From Bog-375 sp049698695 (GTDB lineage: Bacteria > Acidobacteriota > Terriglobia > Bryobacterales > Bryobacteraceae), in the NCBI GenBank assembly GCA_049698695.1, contig JBAVYH010000108.1:21371-85370 (forward strand): a stretch of 64,000 bases of DNA, read 5' to 3'. The notes under the pieces were generated by a model. That model made no database searches. It saw only the letters and a list, made by a program, of their open reading frames with translations, and was not told the origin of the DNA. Positions 41,420 to 49,916 of the stretch are shown here, piece after piece. The stretch's first letter is position 1. Each line of letters starts with the position of its first letter. Position numbers and translations under genes: made by a program.

Positions 41420-43828
41420 CTACTCCCGCAACTCCACGATGGTGGCTCCGGCGCCGCCTTCCTGCTGTGGCGCCGGGTAGAACTTCGCCACGTGCGGATG
41501 GTCGCTGAGCAGCTCCTGAATGGTCTTGCGCAGCACTCCCATGCCGTGGCCGTGCACGATCCGCACCCGGGACGCGGTGGCCATCACGGCCCGGTCCAGG
41601 AATTCGTCCACCGCATCGCGCGCTTCCTCGGCGTGGCGGCCGATCACGTTGATTTCCTGGTACGCCGGCGTCAACTGCGGAGCCGGCTTGTAGGTCACCC
41701 CTTGCGGCAGCTTGCCCGCCGCGCCGCCGGTCTCCGGCAGCACCTCGATCACGTCGTCGCGCGAAACCTGCAAGCGCAGAAATCCGGCCTCCACTTCGAT
41801 GCGGTCGTTTGCCAGAAACCGCGTCACGCGGGCCGGTTCCCGCACGTCCTTCAGCCGCACGCGCGCGCCCTCGGCGATGCGCAGCGGTTGGATGCGGTCC
41901 TGCCGTGAGTCATCCTCGGTGGCCAGCACGGTGGTTTCGAAATCTTCGCGCAGTTCGCGCTTGGCTTTGGCCACCCGCCGCTGCGCGTCCTGCTCGGCCT
42001 TGCGGCGGTCGCCCGCTTGCGCGATCTTCTCGATTGTCTCGCGCGCGTGCTCTTCAAAACGGGCCAGCGCCTCTTCGGTGCGGCGCTCCAGTTCCTTCAG
42101 CTTGACGGTCTCACGCCGTTCCCACTCGCGAGCTATCTCTTTTTCATTGCGCTCCTGGGCCGCCAGTTTCTCGCGCAGGCTTTGTTCCAGAGCCTGAGTT
42201 TCCTGCACCCGGCGATCCAACTCGCTCAGGAATCGCGTCACGTCGCGCTCGCGATCGCTCAGCGCCAGCCGCGCGCGCCGGATGATGTCTTCCGGCATGC
42301 CGAGGCGCGCGGCGATTTCCAGGCCCGCCGACTTGCCGGGCAGCCCCAGTTGCAGATGGAACGTCGGCTCGAAGGTGTTTTCGTCGAACCCCATGGAGCC
42401 GTTGACGACGCCTTCCGTCGATGCGCCGTAGATCTTGAGCGCCATCAGATGGGTGGAAACCAACGTGAACGCGCCGGCAGCGCGGAAATGGTCCACCACC
42501 GCCACGCCCAGCGCGCCGCCTTCCTCCGGATCGGTCGCTGCGCCCAGCTCGTCGAGCAGCACCAGCGTGCCGGGCGTTACATCCAGCGCCATTTCGCGGA
42601 TGTTCGACACGTGCGCCGAAAACGTGCTGAGGCTCTCCTGGATCGACTGGTAATCGCCAATATCGGCCAGCACCTGGTTGAACAACGGGAATTCGGCTTC
42701 GGCGGCGGGCACCGGCAGCGCGGCTTGCGCCATCAGGCTGAGCAGTCCAACGGTTTTGAGCGCTACCGTTTTGCCGCCCGTGTTGGGACCGCTGATGAGC
42801 AGCGTGCGGCGCTCCCGCGCCAGTTCCAGGGTGATCGGCACGGACTTACGCTGGTGGCGCCGGAGCACGTCTTCGAGCAGCGGATGGCGCGCCTCGCGCA
42901 GCAACAGTCGCTCACCGAAGCGTGGAATGGTGCAATCGAACTCGATGGCGAAACGCGCCTTGGCGAAGACCAGATCGAGTTCCGCCATTACCGCCAGCGT
43001 CTGCCGGATGGAATCGGCGTGGCCGCGCAGCCGGTCCGTCATCTCGAGCAGGATGCGGTGCACCTCGCGGGCTTCCTCTTCGGCGAGCCGCACCAGCTCG
43101 TTGTTGAGGTCGATGGTCTCGAGCGGCTCGACGAACAGCGTGTGGCCGCTCGAGCTGGCGCCGTGAATCACCCCGTCCAGCTTGCGGCGCTGCCCCGCGA
43201 TCACCGGCACCACGAAGCGCTCATTACGGATGGTGACGAACTCTTCCTGGAGGATGCCTTCCTCGCGGTGCGCCTTGAGAAAGCGCTCGAGCGATTCCTG
43301 AATCGCTTTCTTCTGCCGCTCCATATCGCGGCGCAGCCGCGCCAGCGCAACACTGGCGTGGTCGGCCACCGTGCCGTCGGGCTGGATCTTGCCTTCCAGG
43401 TCCTGGAGGAGGGCGCGAAAATCGCCGATCGATTGCCCGCGCAGCCCCAAGCGCGGAAAGCGGCCGGCGGCGGCGGTGAGCACGGACTTGGCGTCCGCCG
43501 CGCGATCGAGCAGCGAAAACAGGTCGAAGATCTCTTTGGGCTCGAGGCCAGCGCCTTCGATGTGCAGTTTCTGCGCCGCCGGCTCCACGTCCGCCAGGCC
43601 GCCGAAGTCGATGCGGATGGCCGCGCCGCGGGTGGCCTGCTGCGGGCGCGCCGCGGAGCGCACGTATTCGATGGCTTCTCCGGCTTCGGCCAGGTCCTCG
43701 ATCAGCCGCTCGCGGCCGCCGTGAGGTTCGACCTTCTCCAGTTCGCGACGTCCCATCGGGCTCGCCACGTAACGGCCCACGAGTTGGCGCAGGAGTTCGA
43801 ATTCAAGCACGTCGGCGCTGGTTTTCAA
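41420..43828 (-). CDS. mutS2: MutS2 (RqcU) DNA/ribosome-associated ATPase
   Basis: 802 residues, normal for MutS2. The MutS core and clamp regions precede Walker A GPNTGGKTVALKTVG and Walker B LVLLDELGAATDPEEGG, then a long coiled coil (about 510-640) and a C-terminal Smr domain (about 725-802) ending GATIVELRE. MutS2 suppresses recombination in some bacteria and acts on collided ribosomes in Bacillus. In the Smr domain the usual LDLRG-type start reads INVIGR and the HGxGTG motif reads HGHGMG, so nuclease activity may be altered. It is the last gene of the phoH-era operon, 24 bases after the NUDIX gene. Confidence 0.97.
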   Translation of the reverse strand: MKTSADVLEFELLRQLVGRYVASPMGRRELEKVEPHGGRERLIEDLAEAGEAIEYVRSAARPQQATRGAAIRIDFGGLADVEPAAQKLHIEGAGLEPKEIFDLFSLLDRAADAKSVLTAAAGRFPRLGLRGQSIGDFRALLQDLEGKIQPDGTVADHASVALARLRRDMERQKKAIQESLERFLKAHREEGILQEEFVTIRNERFVVPVIAGQRRKLDGVIHGASSSGHTLFVEPLETIDLNNELVRLAEEEAREVHRILLEMTDRLRGHADSIRQTLAVMAELDLVFAKARFAIEFDCTIPRFGERLLLREARHPLLEDVLRRHQRKSVPITLELARERRTLLISGPNTGGKTVALKTVGLLSLMAQAALPVPAAEAEFPLFNQVLADIGDYQSIQESLSTFSAHVSNIREMALDVTPGTLVLLDELGAATDPEEGGALGVAVVDHFRAAGAFTLVSTHLMALKIYGASTEGVVNGSMGFDENTFEPTFHLQLGLPGKSAGLEIAARLGMPEDIIRRARLALSDRERDVTRFLSELDRRVQETQALEQSLREKLAAQERNEKEIAREWERRETVKLKELERRTEEALARFEEHARETIEKIAQAGDRRKAEQDAQRRVAKAKRELREDFETTVLATEDDSRQDRIQPLRIAEGARVRLKDVREPARVTRFLANDRIEVEAGFLRLQVSRDDVIEVLPETGGAAGKLPQGVTYKPAPQLTPAYQEINVIGRHAEEARDAVDEFLDRAVMATASRVRIVHGHGMGVLRKTIQELLSDHPHVAKFYPAPQQEGGAGATIVELRE

Positions 43829-43852
43829 GAGTGGAATCCTTGCCTTGTAGGG

Positions 43853-44335
43853 TTATCCCCTGCTTGGCCGGGCATACCCGGCTCTTAACTCTTTGAATGC
43901 CCTTTCAATCACTGCCAGCGTGCCTTCCGTGATTTCCAATTCCTTCAGGTCGCGCTGCCGTACCCATTCCACGCGGCAGACATCGTCGCCTGCGCGAAGG
44001 ACGCCGCCCGTCACGCGGCAGATGTAATCGATCAATACGTAATGATATTCCGGCGCGCCGCGCGAATCGCGTATGATGCGCTCGAATATCTCGAAGACCT
44101 TCACCGGCTTCACTTCCAGGCCGGTCTCCTCGCGCACTTCGCGGCGAACAGCGGCGTCGAGCGACTCTCCCGTTTCCAGCGCGCCGCCGGGCAACGACCA
44201 GGCGCCCTTCAGCGGCTGCTTGCCCCGCTGCGCCATCAGAATGCGGCCGCGGCGGAAAATCAGCGCACCAACCCCGATCAGCGGCCACTTGGGATAGCGG
44301 CGGTCGTCGGTCTTTTTCGAGCTAGCGCCGCTCAT
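43853..44335 (-). CDS. NUDIX hydrolase
   Basis: 160 residues from ATG 44335, which overlaps the end of the SMP-30 gene by 14 bases; a longer upstream frame only repeats antisense-like sequence. A complete NUDIX box is present: GGALETGESLDAAVRREVREETG with the REVREE core. The family hydrolyses nucleoside diphosphates linked to other groups, for example oxidised dNTPs or ADP-ribose. The N-terminal ADFRR-like start VGALIFRRGRILMAQRGKQPLKGAW is typical of the ADP-ribose/MutT-like branch. The substrate is not predictable. Confidence 0.93.
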   Translation of the reverse strand: MSGASSKKTDDRRYPKWPLIGVGALIFRRGRILMAQRGKQPLKGAWSLPGGALETGESLDAAVRREVREETGLEVKPVKVFEIFERIIRDSRGAPEYHYVLIDYICRVTGGVLRAGDDVCRVEWVRQRDLKELEITEGTLAVIERAFKELRAGYARPSRG

Positions 44336-45209
44336 CGAAACCCGCTCCCTTGAGCAGCACGCGGACGCGATACACCTTGTGCCGGGCGGTGATGAACAAC
44401 GATTGGCCGTCGGCTTCACCGAAGGCGCAGTTGGAAGGTGGCTCGCTCACCGGGATCGTATCGAGCAACCGGCCCTCGGCGGTATACACTGCAATCCCGC
44501 GCGCGGCTACGTATAGATTACCCTTCTCATCTACGCGAATGCCGTCGGGCACGGCGCCGGTGTTCTCGACCAGCGTGCGCTGTTTTGTGGGCTGGCCATT
44601 GTGATCCAGGTCAAACGCCAGAATGCTGCGGTCGTCCGAATCCGAAACGTACAACACGCGGCCATTAGGAGAAAGCGCAATGCCGTTGGGCCTGCCGTCA
44701 CGCCTGGCGACGATTTCTAGCGGCCCTTTCGCCGGGATGTGGTACACGCCGCAAAAATCCAGTTCGCGACGATCGATCTGGCTGCCGAAGGCAGGGTCGG
44801 TGAAGTAGGCGTGGCCACTGCGGCCCACTACGATATCGTTTGGCGCGTTCAAGCGCTTGCCTTCCCAGCGATCGGCCAGCACCTCGATGGCACCGTGCTT
44901 GTCCGTGCGGGTCACCCGCCGGGCCCTGGTTTCGCAGGTGTACAGGCGGCCTTGGCTGTCGAACGCGTTGCCGGCCGGCCCCTGCACGTTTTCCCGATAG
45001 ACCGCGGGAGGCTGGCCCGGAACCCACTTGAGCAACTGGTCCGCCGGCGTATCGCTGAAAATCAGGAAGCCGTCCTTGGACCAGGCGGGGCCGTCGGCGT
45101 AGGTGTAACCCTCCGCCAGCACCTCCACCTGGAAGCGGGTCGAATCCTGCGCCAAAAGGAGTTGCGCGACAACAGAAGCCAGCGCGCTCCAATGCGCGAG
45201 GGGTTTCAT
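44322..45209 (-). CDS. Secreted SMP-30/gluconolactonase-like protein
   Basis: 295 residues with a signal peptide (WSALASVVAQLLLAQD). The six-bladed beta-propeller pattern of the SMP-30/gluconolactonase family is clear: EGYTYADGPAWSKDG, GNAFDSQGRLYTCE, RLNAPNDIVVGRSGHAYFTD, GRPNGIALSPNGRVLYVSD and PDGIRVDEKGNLYVAA. The Glu, Asn and Asp of these motifs bind the metal. Such enzymes hydrolyse sugar lactones. It is an odd guest between housekeeping genes era/BON and mutS2. The gap to the BON gene is 42 bases and it overlaps the NUDIX gene. Confidence 0.9.
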   Translation of the reverse strand: MKPLAHWSALASVVAQLLLAQDSTRFQVEVLAEGYTYADGPAWSKDGFLIFSDTPADQLLKWVPGQPPAVYRENVQGPAGNAFDSQGRLYTCETRARRVTRTDKHGAIEVLADRWEGKRLNAPNDIVVGRSGHAYFTDPAFGSQIDRRELDFCGVYHIPAKGPLEIVARRDGRPNGIALSPNGRVLYVSDSDDRSILAFDLDHNGQPTKQRTLVENTGAVPDGIRVDEKGNLYVAARGIAVYTAEGRLLDTIPVSEPPSNCAFGEADGQSLFITARHKVYRVRVLLKGAGFDERR

Positions 45210-45251
45210 CCTCCGCCTCCGGCGATGTTCATTTACCGCCTTTGGCGGCGC

Positions 45252-45545
45252 TCATTTGCCGCTCTTGGAGACGGTGATGTTGTTGATCACCTGCTTGACG
45301 CCGTTCACCTTCTTCGCCAGCTTGCCCGCCCGGTCCTTCTGCCTTTCCGTCTCGGCCGGACCAGTGAGGGTCACCACGCCTTGCTTGACGTCCACCTTGA
45401 AAGCCCCGCCCTTGGCGATCGGATCGCCGGTGAGCTTGATGCTCACCTGATCGAAGATCACATCGTCGCTCACCGGTTTGTCGGCGGCCAGGCAGACGCC
45501 GGCCAGCAGTATTAAAGCCATCGAAAATGCGAATAGTTTAAGCAT
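45252..45545 (-). CDS. Periplasmic BON-domain protein
   Basis: 97 residues from ATG 45545, overlapping the era stop by 8 bases; an upstream ATG at 45581 would run into era and hides the signal peptide. Residues 1-20 are a signal peptide ending VCLAADK. The rest is one BON domain: VSDDVIFDQVSIKLT, VKQGVVTLTGPAETERQKDRAGKLAKKV and VKQVINNITVSK. BON proteins bind phospholipid membranes in the envelope. Translational coupling to era is unusual and could be incidental. Confidence 0.9.
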   Translation of the reverse strand: MLKLFAFSMALILLAGVCLAADKPVSDDVIFDQVSIKLTGDPIAKGGAFKVDVKQGVVTLTGPAETERQKDRAGKLAKKVNGVKQVINNITVSKSGK

Positions 45546-46452
45546 CGTCGTCTCCGGCCATTGTACGCCAGTCGAGTGCATTTAAGAATGCAGCCTTCTC
45601 GCGCCATCCCGGCTGCACGCGCACGTGCAGGTCGAGGTAGATCTTCACACCGAACAGCCGCTCCATCTCCTGCCGCGCCAGCGTGCCGATTCTCTTCAGC
45701 ATGGCGCCCTTGGTCCCGATGACAATGGCCTTTTGCCCGTCCCTCTCCACGCGGATGGTGGCGTAGATGCGGGTGAGCCGCCCGGTCTCTTCCCACTGAT
45801 CGACGATCACCGCAACCGAATGCGGCACCTCTTGCCGGGTGGCCTCGAGAATCTTCTCGCGGATCAACTCGGCGGCCAGAAAACGCTCCGGCTGGTCGGT
45901 GACATGGTCCTCGGGAAAATACGCCGGGCCTTCGGGCAGGTGTTGCAAAATTACTTTCTTTAACTCATCGAGGCCCTGGCGCCTGGTGGCCGAGACCGGC
46001 ACGTAATCGGCGAACTCGAAGGCGGCGCGGTACTGGTCGATCATCGGCAGCAGCAGCGCCTTGTCCTTCACCAGGTCGATCTTGTTGAGCACCAGCACGA
46101 CTGGCGCCTGGCTTTTGCGGGCCAGGTCGATCGCCTGGCGGTCTTCCTTATTGAAAGTGCGCGCCGCGTCGGCCAGCAGCAGGAGCAGGTCGCGCTCCTC
46201 CACCGCGGCCCGCACCGCATCCATCAGGCGCTTGTTCAGCGGCGTATCGGCGCGGTGAATGCCGGGCGTGTCGAGGAACACAATTTGCGCGCCGGGCATG
46301 GTCAGCACTCCCTGAATCGAAGTGCGCGTGGTCTGCGGCTTGTCGGCGACAATCGCCACCTTCTGGCCCACCAGGGCGTTGAGCAGCGTCGATTTGCCGG
46401 TGTTGGGCCGCCCGATCAGGGAAACGAATCCGGACCGGAACGGGTCACTCAT
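45538..46452 (-). CDS. era: GTPase Era
   Basis: 304 residues, normal for Era. G1 GRPNTGKST, G3 DTPGI and G4 NKID are all visible in the GTPase domain (about 9-175), and the C-terminal KH domain carries GTKGAMLKRIG. Era binds the 3' end of 16S rRNA and is needed for 30S assembly. The upstream corC-like gene overlaps it by 8 bases. Its place after phoH-ybeY is the conserved order seen across many bacteria. Confidence 0.98.
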   Translation of the reverse strand: MSDPFRSGFVSLIGRPNTGKSTLLNALVGQKVAIVADKPQTTRTSIQGVLTMPGAQIVFLDTPGIHRADTPLNKRLMDAVRAAVEERDLLLLLADAARTFNKEDRQAIDLARKSQAPVVLVLNKIDLVKDKALLLPMIDQYRAAFEFADYVPVSATRRQGLDELKKVILQHLPEGPAYFPEDHVTDQPERFLAAELIREKILEATRQEVPHSVAVIVDQWEETGRLTRIYATIRVERDGQKAIVIGTKGAMLKRIGTLARQEMERLFGVKIYLDLHVRVQPGWREKAAFLNALDWRTMAGDDDA

Positions 46453-47716
46453 GCGTCACCGCCTGCGATTTGCTGATGCGGACCTGCTCGACCCGCCACT
46501 CGTCGGAGGCCAGCACCTCCACACGAATGCCATCGCGGTCTACCAACTCGCCGGCCTTCGGCACTCGCCCAAGCCACTCGCTGACCAGGCCGCCCACCGT
46601 AGTAGATTCGACGTCCTCCTCGCGGTGGAACGATTCGAACAGGTCGGCCACGCGGTCGAGATCGAAATTGCCGGCTACGATGAAGCCGCCGTGCCCGTCT
46701 TCGAGCACGTCCGTGCTCGGCTCGTGCTCGTCGCGTATCTCGCCGATGATCACTTCGAGCAGATCCTCCATGGTCGCCAGGCCCGCGGTGTTGCCGTACT
46801 CGTCGACCACGATCACCATGTGGGTGTTCTCCTGCTGCATGTGGCGCATCAGGTCGCTCACCGGCTTGGTCTCCGGCACGAACGGAATGGGGCGCACCAG
46901 TTCCCGCACCAGGCGCTTGGCACGCTCGTCCTCTTCCAGTTCGAACATATCGCGCACGTGCACGAAGCCGGTGATCTGGTCGATGTTCTTTTCGAAAACG
47001 GGGATGCGCGAGTACTGTTCGTGGATCACCAGTTGGCGGAGTTCCTCGAGGGTGGCATCGGCCGAGATGGCGATGATCCTGGGCCGAGGCGTCATCACTT
47101 CACGCACCACCTTGTCGCCGAACTCGACCACGGACTGAATCAGCTTGCGGTCCTGCTCCTCGATCAATCCTTCTTCCTGGCCGGCGGAAATCAGCGCCTC
47201 AATATTCTCTGCCGGGGTGGGCTGCTCCTCGTCGGTCTGGGAATCGTCCGCCAGGTCGATCAGCGATTGGAAGAAGCCCAGCAGCGCCACGCACGGCCGC
47301 GCCACCCAGGCGAGGCCGCGCAGCAGCGAGACGAGCGGCAGAAGCCAGCGGCCGGCAGTGCGGCGGTAGAGCAGTTGCGGCAGCGCGTAAGCGACGGCCA
47401 TCATCACCAGCCAGACGGCCAGCACCGCCTGCCAGAAGACGGCCGCATTCCACGGCTCGCCGTCGGCGAACCACGCGAAATAGAAGATGCCGAGCAGCAC
47501 CAGCAGAGTGTGTTTGACGATCGAAAAAGCGGCCGAACCGTCTTCGGTTTTCAGGCCGATTTTGTCTTCCAGCGTATCTTTGAAGAATTTGAGCGCTGGC
47601 AGGTCGCGTGTACGAAGCCGCATGCTCTCGAGATAGAGAAGCTGCACGAACGTCACCAGCCCCAGTACAGGGGTGGCGACGAGCGCCGCGAGAATCACCG
47701 CCAGGATCACGGCCAC
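46445..47716 (-). CDS. CorC/HlyC-like CNNM-CBS membrane protein
   Basis: 423 residues. The N-terminal region has about three hydrophobic segments in a divergent CNNM-type membrane domain (about 3-25, 68-88, 97-115). A pair of CBS domains (about 210-330: VMTPRPRIIAISADAT ... GFVHVRDMF ... MVIVVDEYGNTAGLATMEDLLEVIIGEI) and a CorC_HlyC transporter-associated domain (about 345-415) follow. Family members are linked to Mg2+ or Co2+ transport and often to the ybeY-era block, as here. It overlaps ybeY by 10 bases and era by 8 bases. Confidence 0.94.
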   Translation of the reverse strand: MAVILAVILAALVATPVLGLVTFVQLLYLESMRLRTRDLPALKFFKDTLEDKIGLKTEDGSAAFSIVKHTLLVLLGIFYFAWFADGEPWNAAVFWQAVLAVWLVMMAVAYALPQLLYRRTAGRWLLPLVSLLRGLAWVARPCVALLGFFQSLIDLADDSQTDEEQPTPAENIEALISAGQEEGLIEEQDRKLIQSVVEFGDKVVREVMTPRPRIIAISADATLEELRQLVIHEQYSRIPVFEKNIDQITGFVHVRDMFELEEDERAKRLVRELVRPIPFVPETKPVSDLMRHMQQENTHMVIVVDEYGNTAGLATMEDLLEVIIGEIRDEHEPSTDVLEDGHGGFIVAGNFDLDRVADLFESFHREEDVESTTVGGLVSEWLGRVPKAGELVDRDGIRVEVLASDEWRVEQVRISKSQAVTHE

Positions 47717-48201
47717 ACCCGCTCGATCAGGCCTGCCGGCAGTCCGAGGCGCACCCGCCAGCGTTTCTCCGCGCGCGCCATCCGCCCGCCGTCGCTCGAG
47801 TGATCCTCTCCCAAAAGGTGCAGCAGGCCGTGCAACATCAGGATGCGGATCTCCTGCTCGGTCGAATGTCCGAACCGCCGGGCTTGCGAGCGGGCGCGCG
47901 CCAGCGAAATGGCGATGTCGCCGGCGCGGGGTGAGATAGGCGATCGGTTCTTGTCGCCTGTCGTCCGCGTGCGCGTCTGAATATCGCCGGCGGGAAACGA
48001 CAGCACGTCGGTGGTCGAGTCCTTGCCGCGAAACTCGCGGTTCAGGTGGCGCATGTGGGCATCTCCGGTGATAAGGCAGTCGAACGCGCGGCCGCGCGCA
48101 ACCTGGGCCTGCAGTTTGTGCGCGAATCGGAGCAAGCTGCCCGCGCGCACCCCGGTTTGCCGGCTTGAGAAAGTAACTGTACTGCCTTCGGAAGCGGACA
48201 T
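47707..48201 (-). CDS. ybeY: Endoribonuclease YbeY
   Basis: 164 residues. The metal-binding motif HGLLHLLGEDH (H-x3-H-x5-H) is complete, preceded by the family block LITGDAHMRHLNREFRGKDSTTDVLSFP. YbeY processes the 3' end of 16S rRNA and takes part in ribosome quality control. It follows phoH by 8 bases and overlaps the corC-like gene by 10 bases. Confidence 0.97.
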   Translation of the reverse strand: MSASEGSTVTFSSRQTGVRAGSLLRFAHKLQAQVARGRAFDCLITGDAHMRHLNREFRGKDSTTDVLSFPAGDIQTRTRTTGDKNRSPISPRAGDIAISLARARSQARRFGHSTEQEIRILMLHGLLHLLGEDHSSDGGRMARAEKRWRVRLGLPAGLIERVWP

Positions 48202-48209
48202 GGGGGCGC

Positions 48210-49310
48210 TCAGGCGCGTGGCGCGGTCTCGCCGGGAGTATGCTCGACCGGCGCGGCCTCTGCGGCCGGCGCGCTTTCTGCGGCAGGCGCGGCCTCGGCG
48301 CTGGGTTCGGAAAGCTTCAAAGTGAGTTGCCGGCCGGCGCCGATGGTCTCGTTGTAGCGCTCGTAGGCCCTGACGATGCGCTGCACCAGCGCGTGCCTGA
48401 CCACGTCGCGCTCGTCAAACGGCACAAAGCTGATGCCTTCGACGCCCTTGAGCACTTCCATGGCGTCGATCAAGCCGCTGCGGCGGCCGTTCGGCAAATC
48501 GATTTGGGTGATGTCGCCATTGACCACCATTTTGGAATTGAATCCCTGACGCGTCAGCACCATCTTCATCTGTTCCGAAGTGCTGTTCTGCGCCTCGTCC
48601 AAAATGATAAAGCTGTCATTCAGCGTGCGGCCGCGCATGAAGGCGATGGGCGCGACTTCAATCACGTTGCGCTCCAGTAGTTTTTCGACACGCTCGCTGT
48701 CGAGCATGTCGTAGAGTGCGTCGTAAAGCGGGCGCAGATAGGGGTCCACCTTTTCCTGCAACGTGCCGGGCAGGAATCCCAGGCGCTCGCCGGCTTCGAC
48801 CGCAGGCCGCGTGAGGATGATGCGCGCCACGGATTTGTTCATCAGGGCCGAAATGCCCATCGCCACCGCGAGATACGTCTTGCCGGTGCCGGCGGGACCG
48901 ATCCCGAACACCAAGTCGTTGCGCTCGATGGCTTCCAGGTACCGCCGTTGGTTCACCGATTTCGGCGCCAGCATCTTTTTGCCGAAACTGCGCTGCTTGC
49001 CGCTGCGGACCAGCGCGCGCAGGGACACCTCGGAGTCGATGGTCACCACGCGCAGGTAGCTGTTCAGATCGCCGTTATTGAAAATGTGGCCTTCCCGCAC
49101 CAGCGCGTTGTAATCCTCCAAGATGTTCTCGGCACGGGTTACGTTCTCCGCCTCGCCTTCGATTTCGATGTTGTTGTCGACCAACTGGGTGTGGACGCTC
49201 AAGCCGGTTTCGATCAACCGGATGTTCTCATCGCGGGTGCCAAACAGATCCTCGACACCTCGTTGAATGCACACGCTAGCTTTCATGCGGTGGGTGACTG
49301 GTACCTCCAT
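48210..49310 (-). CDS. phoH: PhoH-like ATPase (YbeZ)
   Basis: 366 residues. Walker A GPAGTGKTYLAVA, Walker B FIILDEAQN and the strand THVVVNGDITQIDLP-type block (MVVNGDITQIDLPNGRRSGL) are present; an N-terminal KH-like segment (about 30-75) precedes the PhoH domain. The C-terminal 35 residues are Ala/Glu/Pro-rich and low-complexity. PhoH/YbeZ works with YbeY in rRNA maturation, and ybeY follows directly. ATG 49310 has AGGTACC-type weak SD; a promoter candidate lies at 49394-49422. Confidence 0.96.
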   Translation of the reverse strand: MEVPVTHRMKASVCIQRGVEDLFGTRDENIRLIETGLSVHTQLVDNNIEIEGEAENVTRAENILEDYNALVREGHIFNNGDLNSYLRVVTIDSEVSLRALVRSGKQRSFGKKMLAPKSVNQRRYLEAIERNDLVFGIGPAGTGKTYLAVAMGISALMNKSVARIILTRPAVEAGERLGFLPGTLQEKVDPYLRPLYDALYDMLDSERVEKLLERNVIEVAPIAFMRGRTLNDSFIILDEAQNSTSEQMKMVLTRQGFNSKMVVNGDITQIDLPNGRRSGLIDAMEVLKGVEGISFVPFDERDVVRHALVQRIVRAYERYNETIGAGRQLTLKLSEPSAEAAPAAESAPAAEAAPVEHTPGETAPRA

Positions 49311-49393
49311 GGGAAAAACAAGGACAAGAAGAGAGATTCCGATGGAAACTGCTCGGACTTTCGACGGCCCAATTCTGCGGGCGGCACGAAAAC

Positions 49394-49422
49394 CATCTAT
49401 TTCAATTATACCCGAAGGTCAA
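49394..49422 (-). promoter_or_regulatory. Candidate promoter for the phoH-mutS2 operon
   Basis: On the minus strand TTGACC (49422-49417) and TAGATG (49399-49394) are 17 bases apart, and a good TATAAT (49410-49405) lies between them, so the true -10 is uncertain. Either way this is the best match in the 167-base region ahead of phoH. Confidence 0.4.
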
Positions 49423-49477
49423 GCGGCGCGCTGCGCTTGCGGGTTTCGTGCCCTTCCCGATTGGCCGTGCCGATATC

Positions 49478-49771
49478 TCAATAGCTGAGCGTGCCGCTGC
49501 GCGGTTCCTCGTCGGGGTTGGGCAGGTAGAGCGTTTTGCAGTGCTCGCAGCGGTAGATTTCCGCGTCGGCGCCGAATTTCCGCTTGACTTCGTCGCCAAA
49601 GAAATACCAGCGCTTGAGGTGGCCGGCGCAAAGCTTGCCTTTGGCGTCCTTCTCGCCGCAGGCGCGCATGCGGGGAAGACGGAGCTTCACTTTGGTCCCG
49701 TCGCTGAGCGTGTCCACCAGTTCGGCTACCGGTGCCGGCTTGTCGGAAGTGGCGTATTTCGGATTTGCCAT
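49478..49771 (-). CDS. Small putative zinc-binding protein
   Basis: 97 residues. Two cysteine groups are visible: a loose pair C-x9-C (ACGEKDAKGKLC) and C-x2-C in YRCEHCKTLYLPNPDEEP, consistent with one zinc-ribbon site. It has no signal peptide or hydrophobic segment. The middle block HLKRWYFFGDEVKRKFG is distinctive. Not recognised as a named family. It is divergent from the CoA-transferase gene, with a 145-base shared region. Confidence 0.75.
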   Translation of the reverse strand: MANPKYATSDKPAPVAELVDTLSDGTKVKLRLPRMRACGEKDAKGKLCAGHLKRWYFFGDEVKRKFGADAEIYRCEHCKTLYLPNPDEEPRSGTLSY

Positions 49772-49846
49772 GGGAGAACGACCAATATAACATTCGAGAC
49801 GCTCGCACCCTCCTCATAACCCGCCCTTATACCGATATAAAAAGTG

Positions 49847-49875
49847 TTGAAGGTCTCTTTCACTGGATTTATAAT
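49847..49875 (+). promoter_or_regulatory. Promoter for the CoA-transferase gene
   Basis: TTGAAG (49847-49852) and a perfect TATAAT (49870-49875) are spaced by exactly 17 bases, about 40 bases before the ATG at 49917. This is the best sigma70-like match found in the window. Confidence 0.6.
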
Positions 49876-49916
49876 GATTGTGGGCTCGTGGACACCTCCT
49901 CAAGGTGGTGCATAGT

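Noticed and set aside
42017..43888. 623-codon plus-strand frame opposite mutS2
   Set aside because: Antisense shadow of MutS2, which has intact Walker motifs.
46322..47803. 493-codon plus-strand frame opposite the corC-like gene
   Set aside because: Antisense shadow; the minus-strand gene has clear CBS and CorC motifs.
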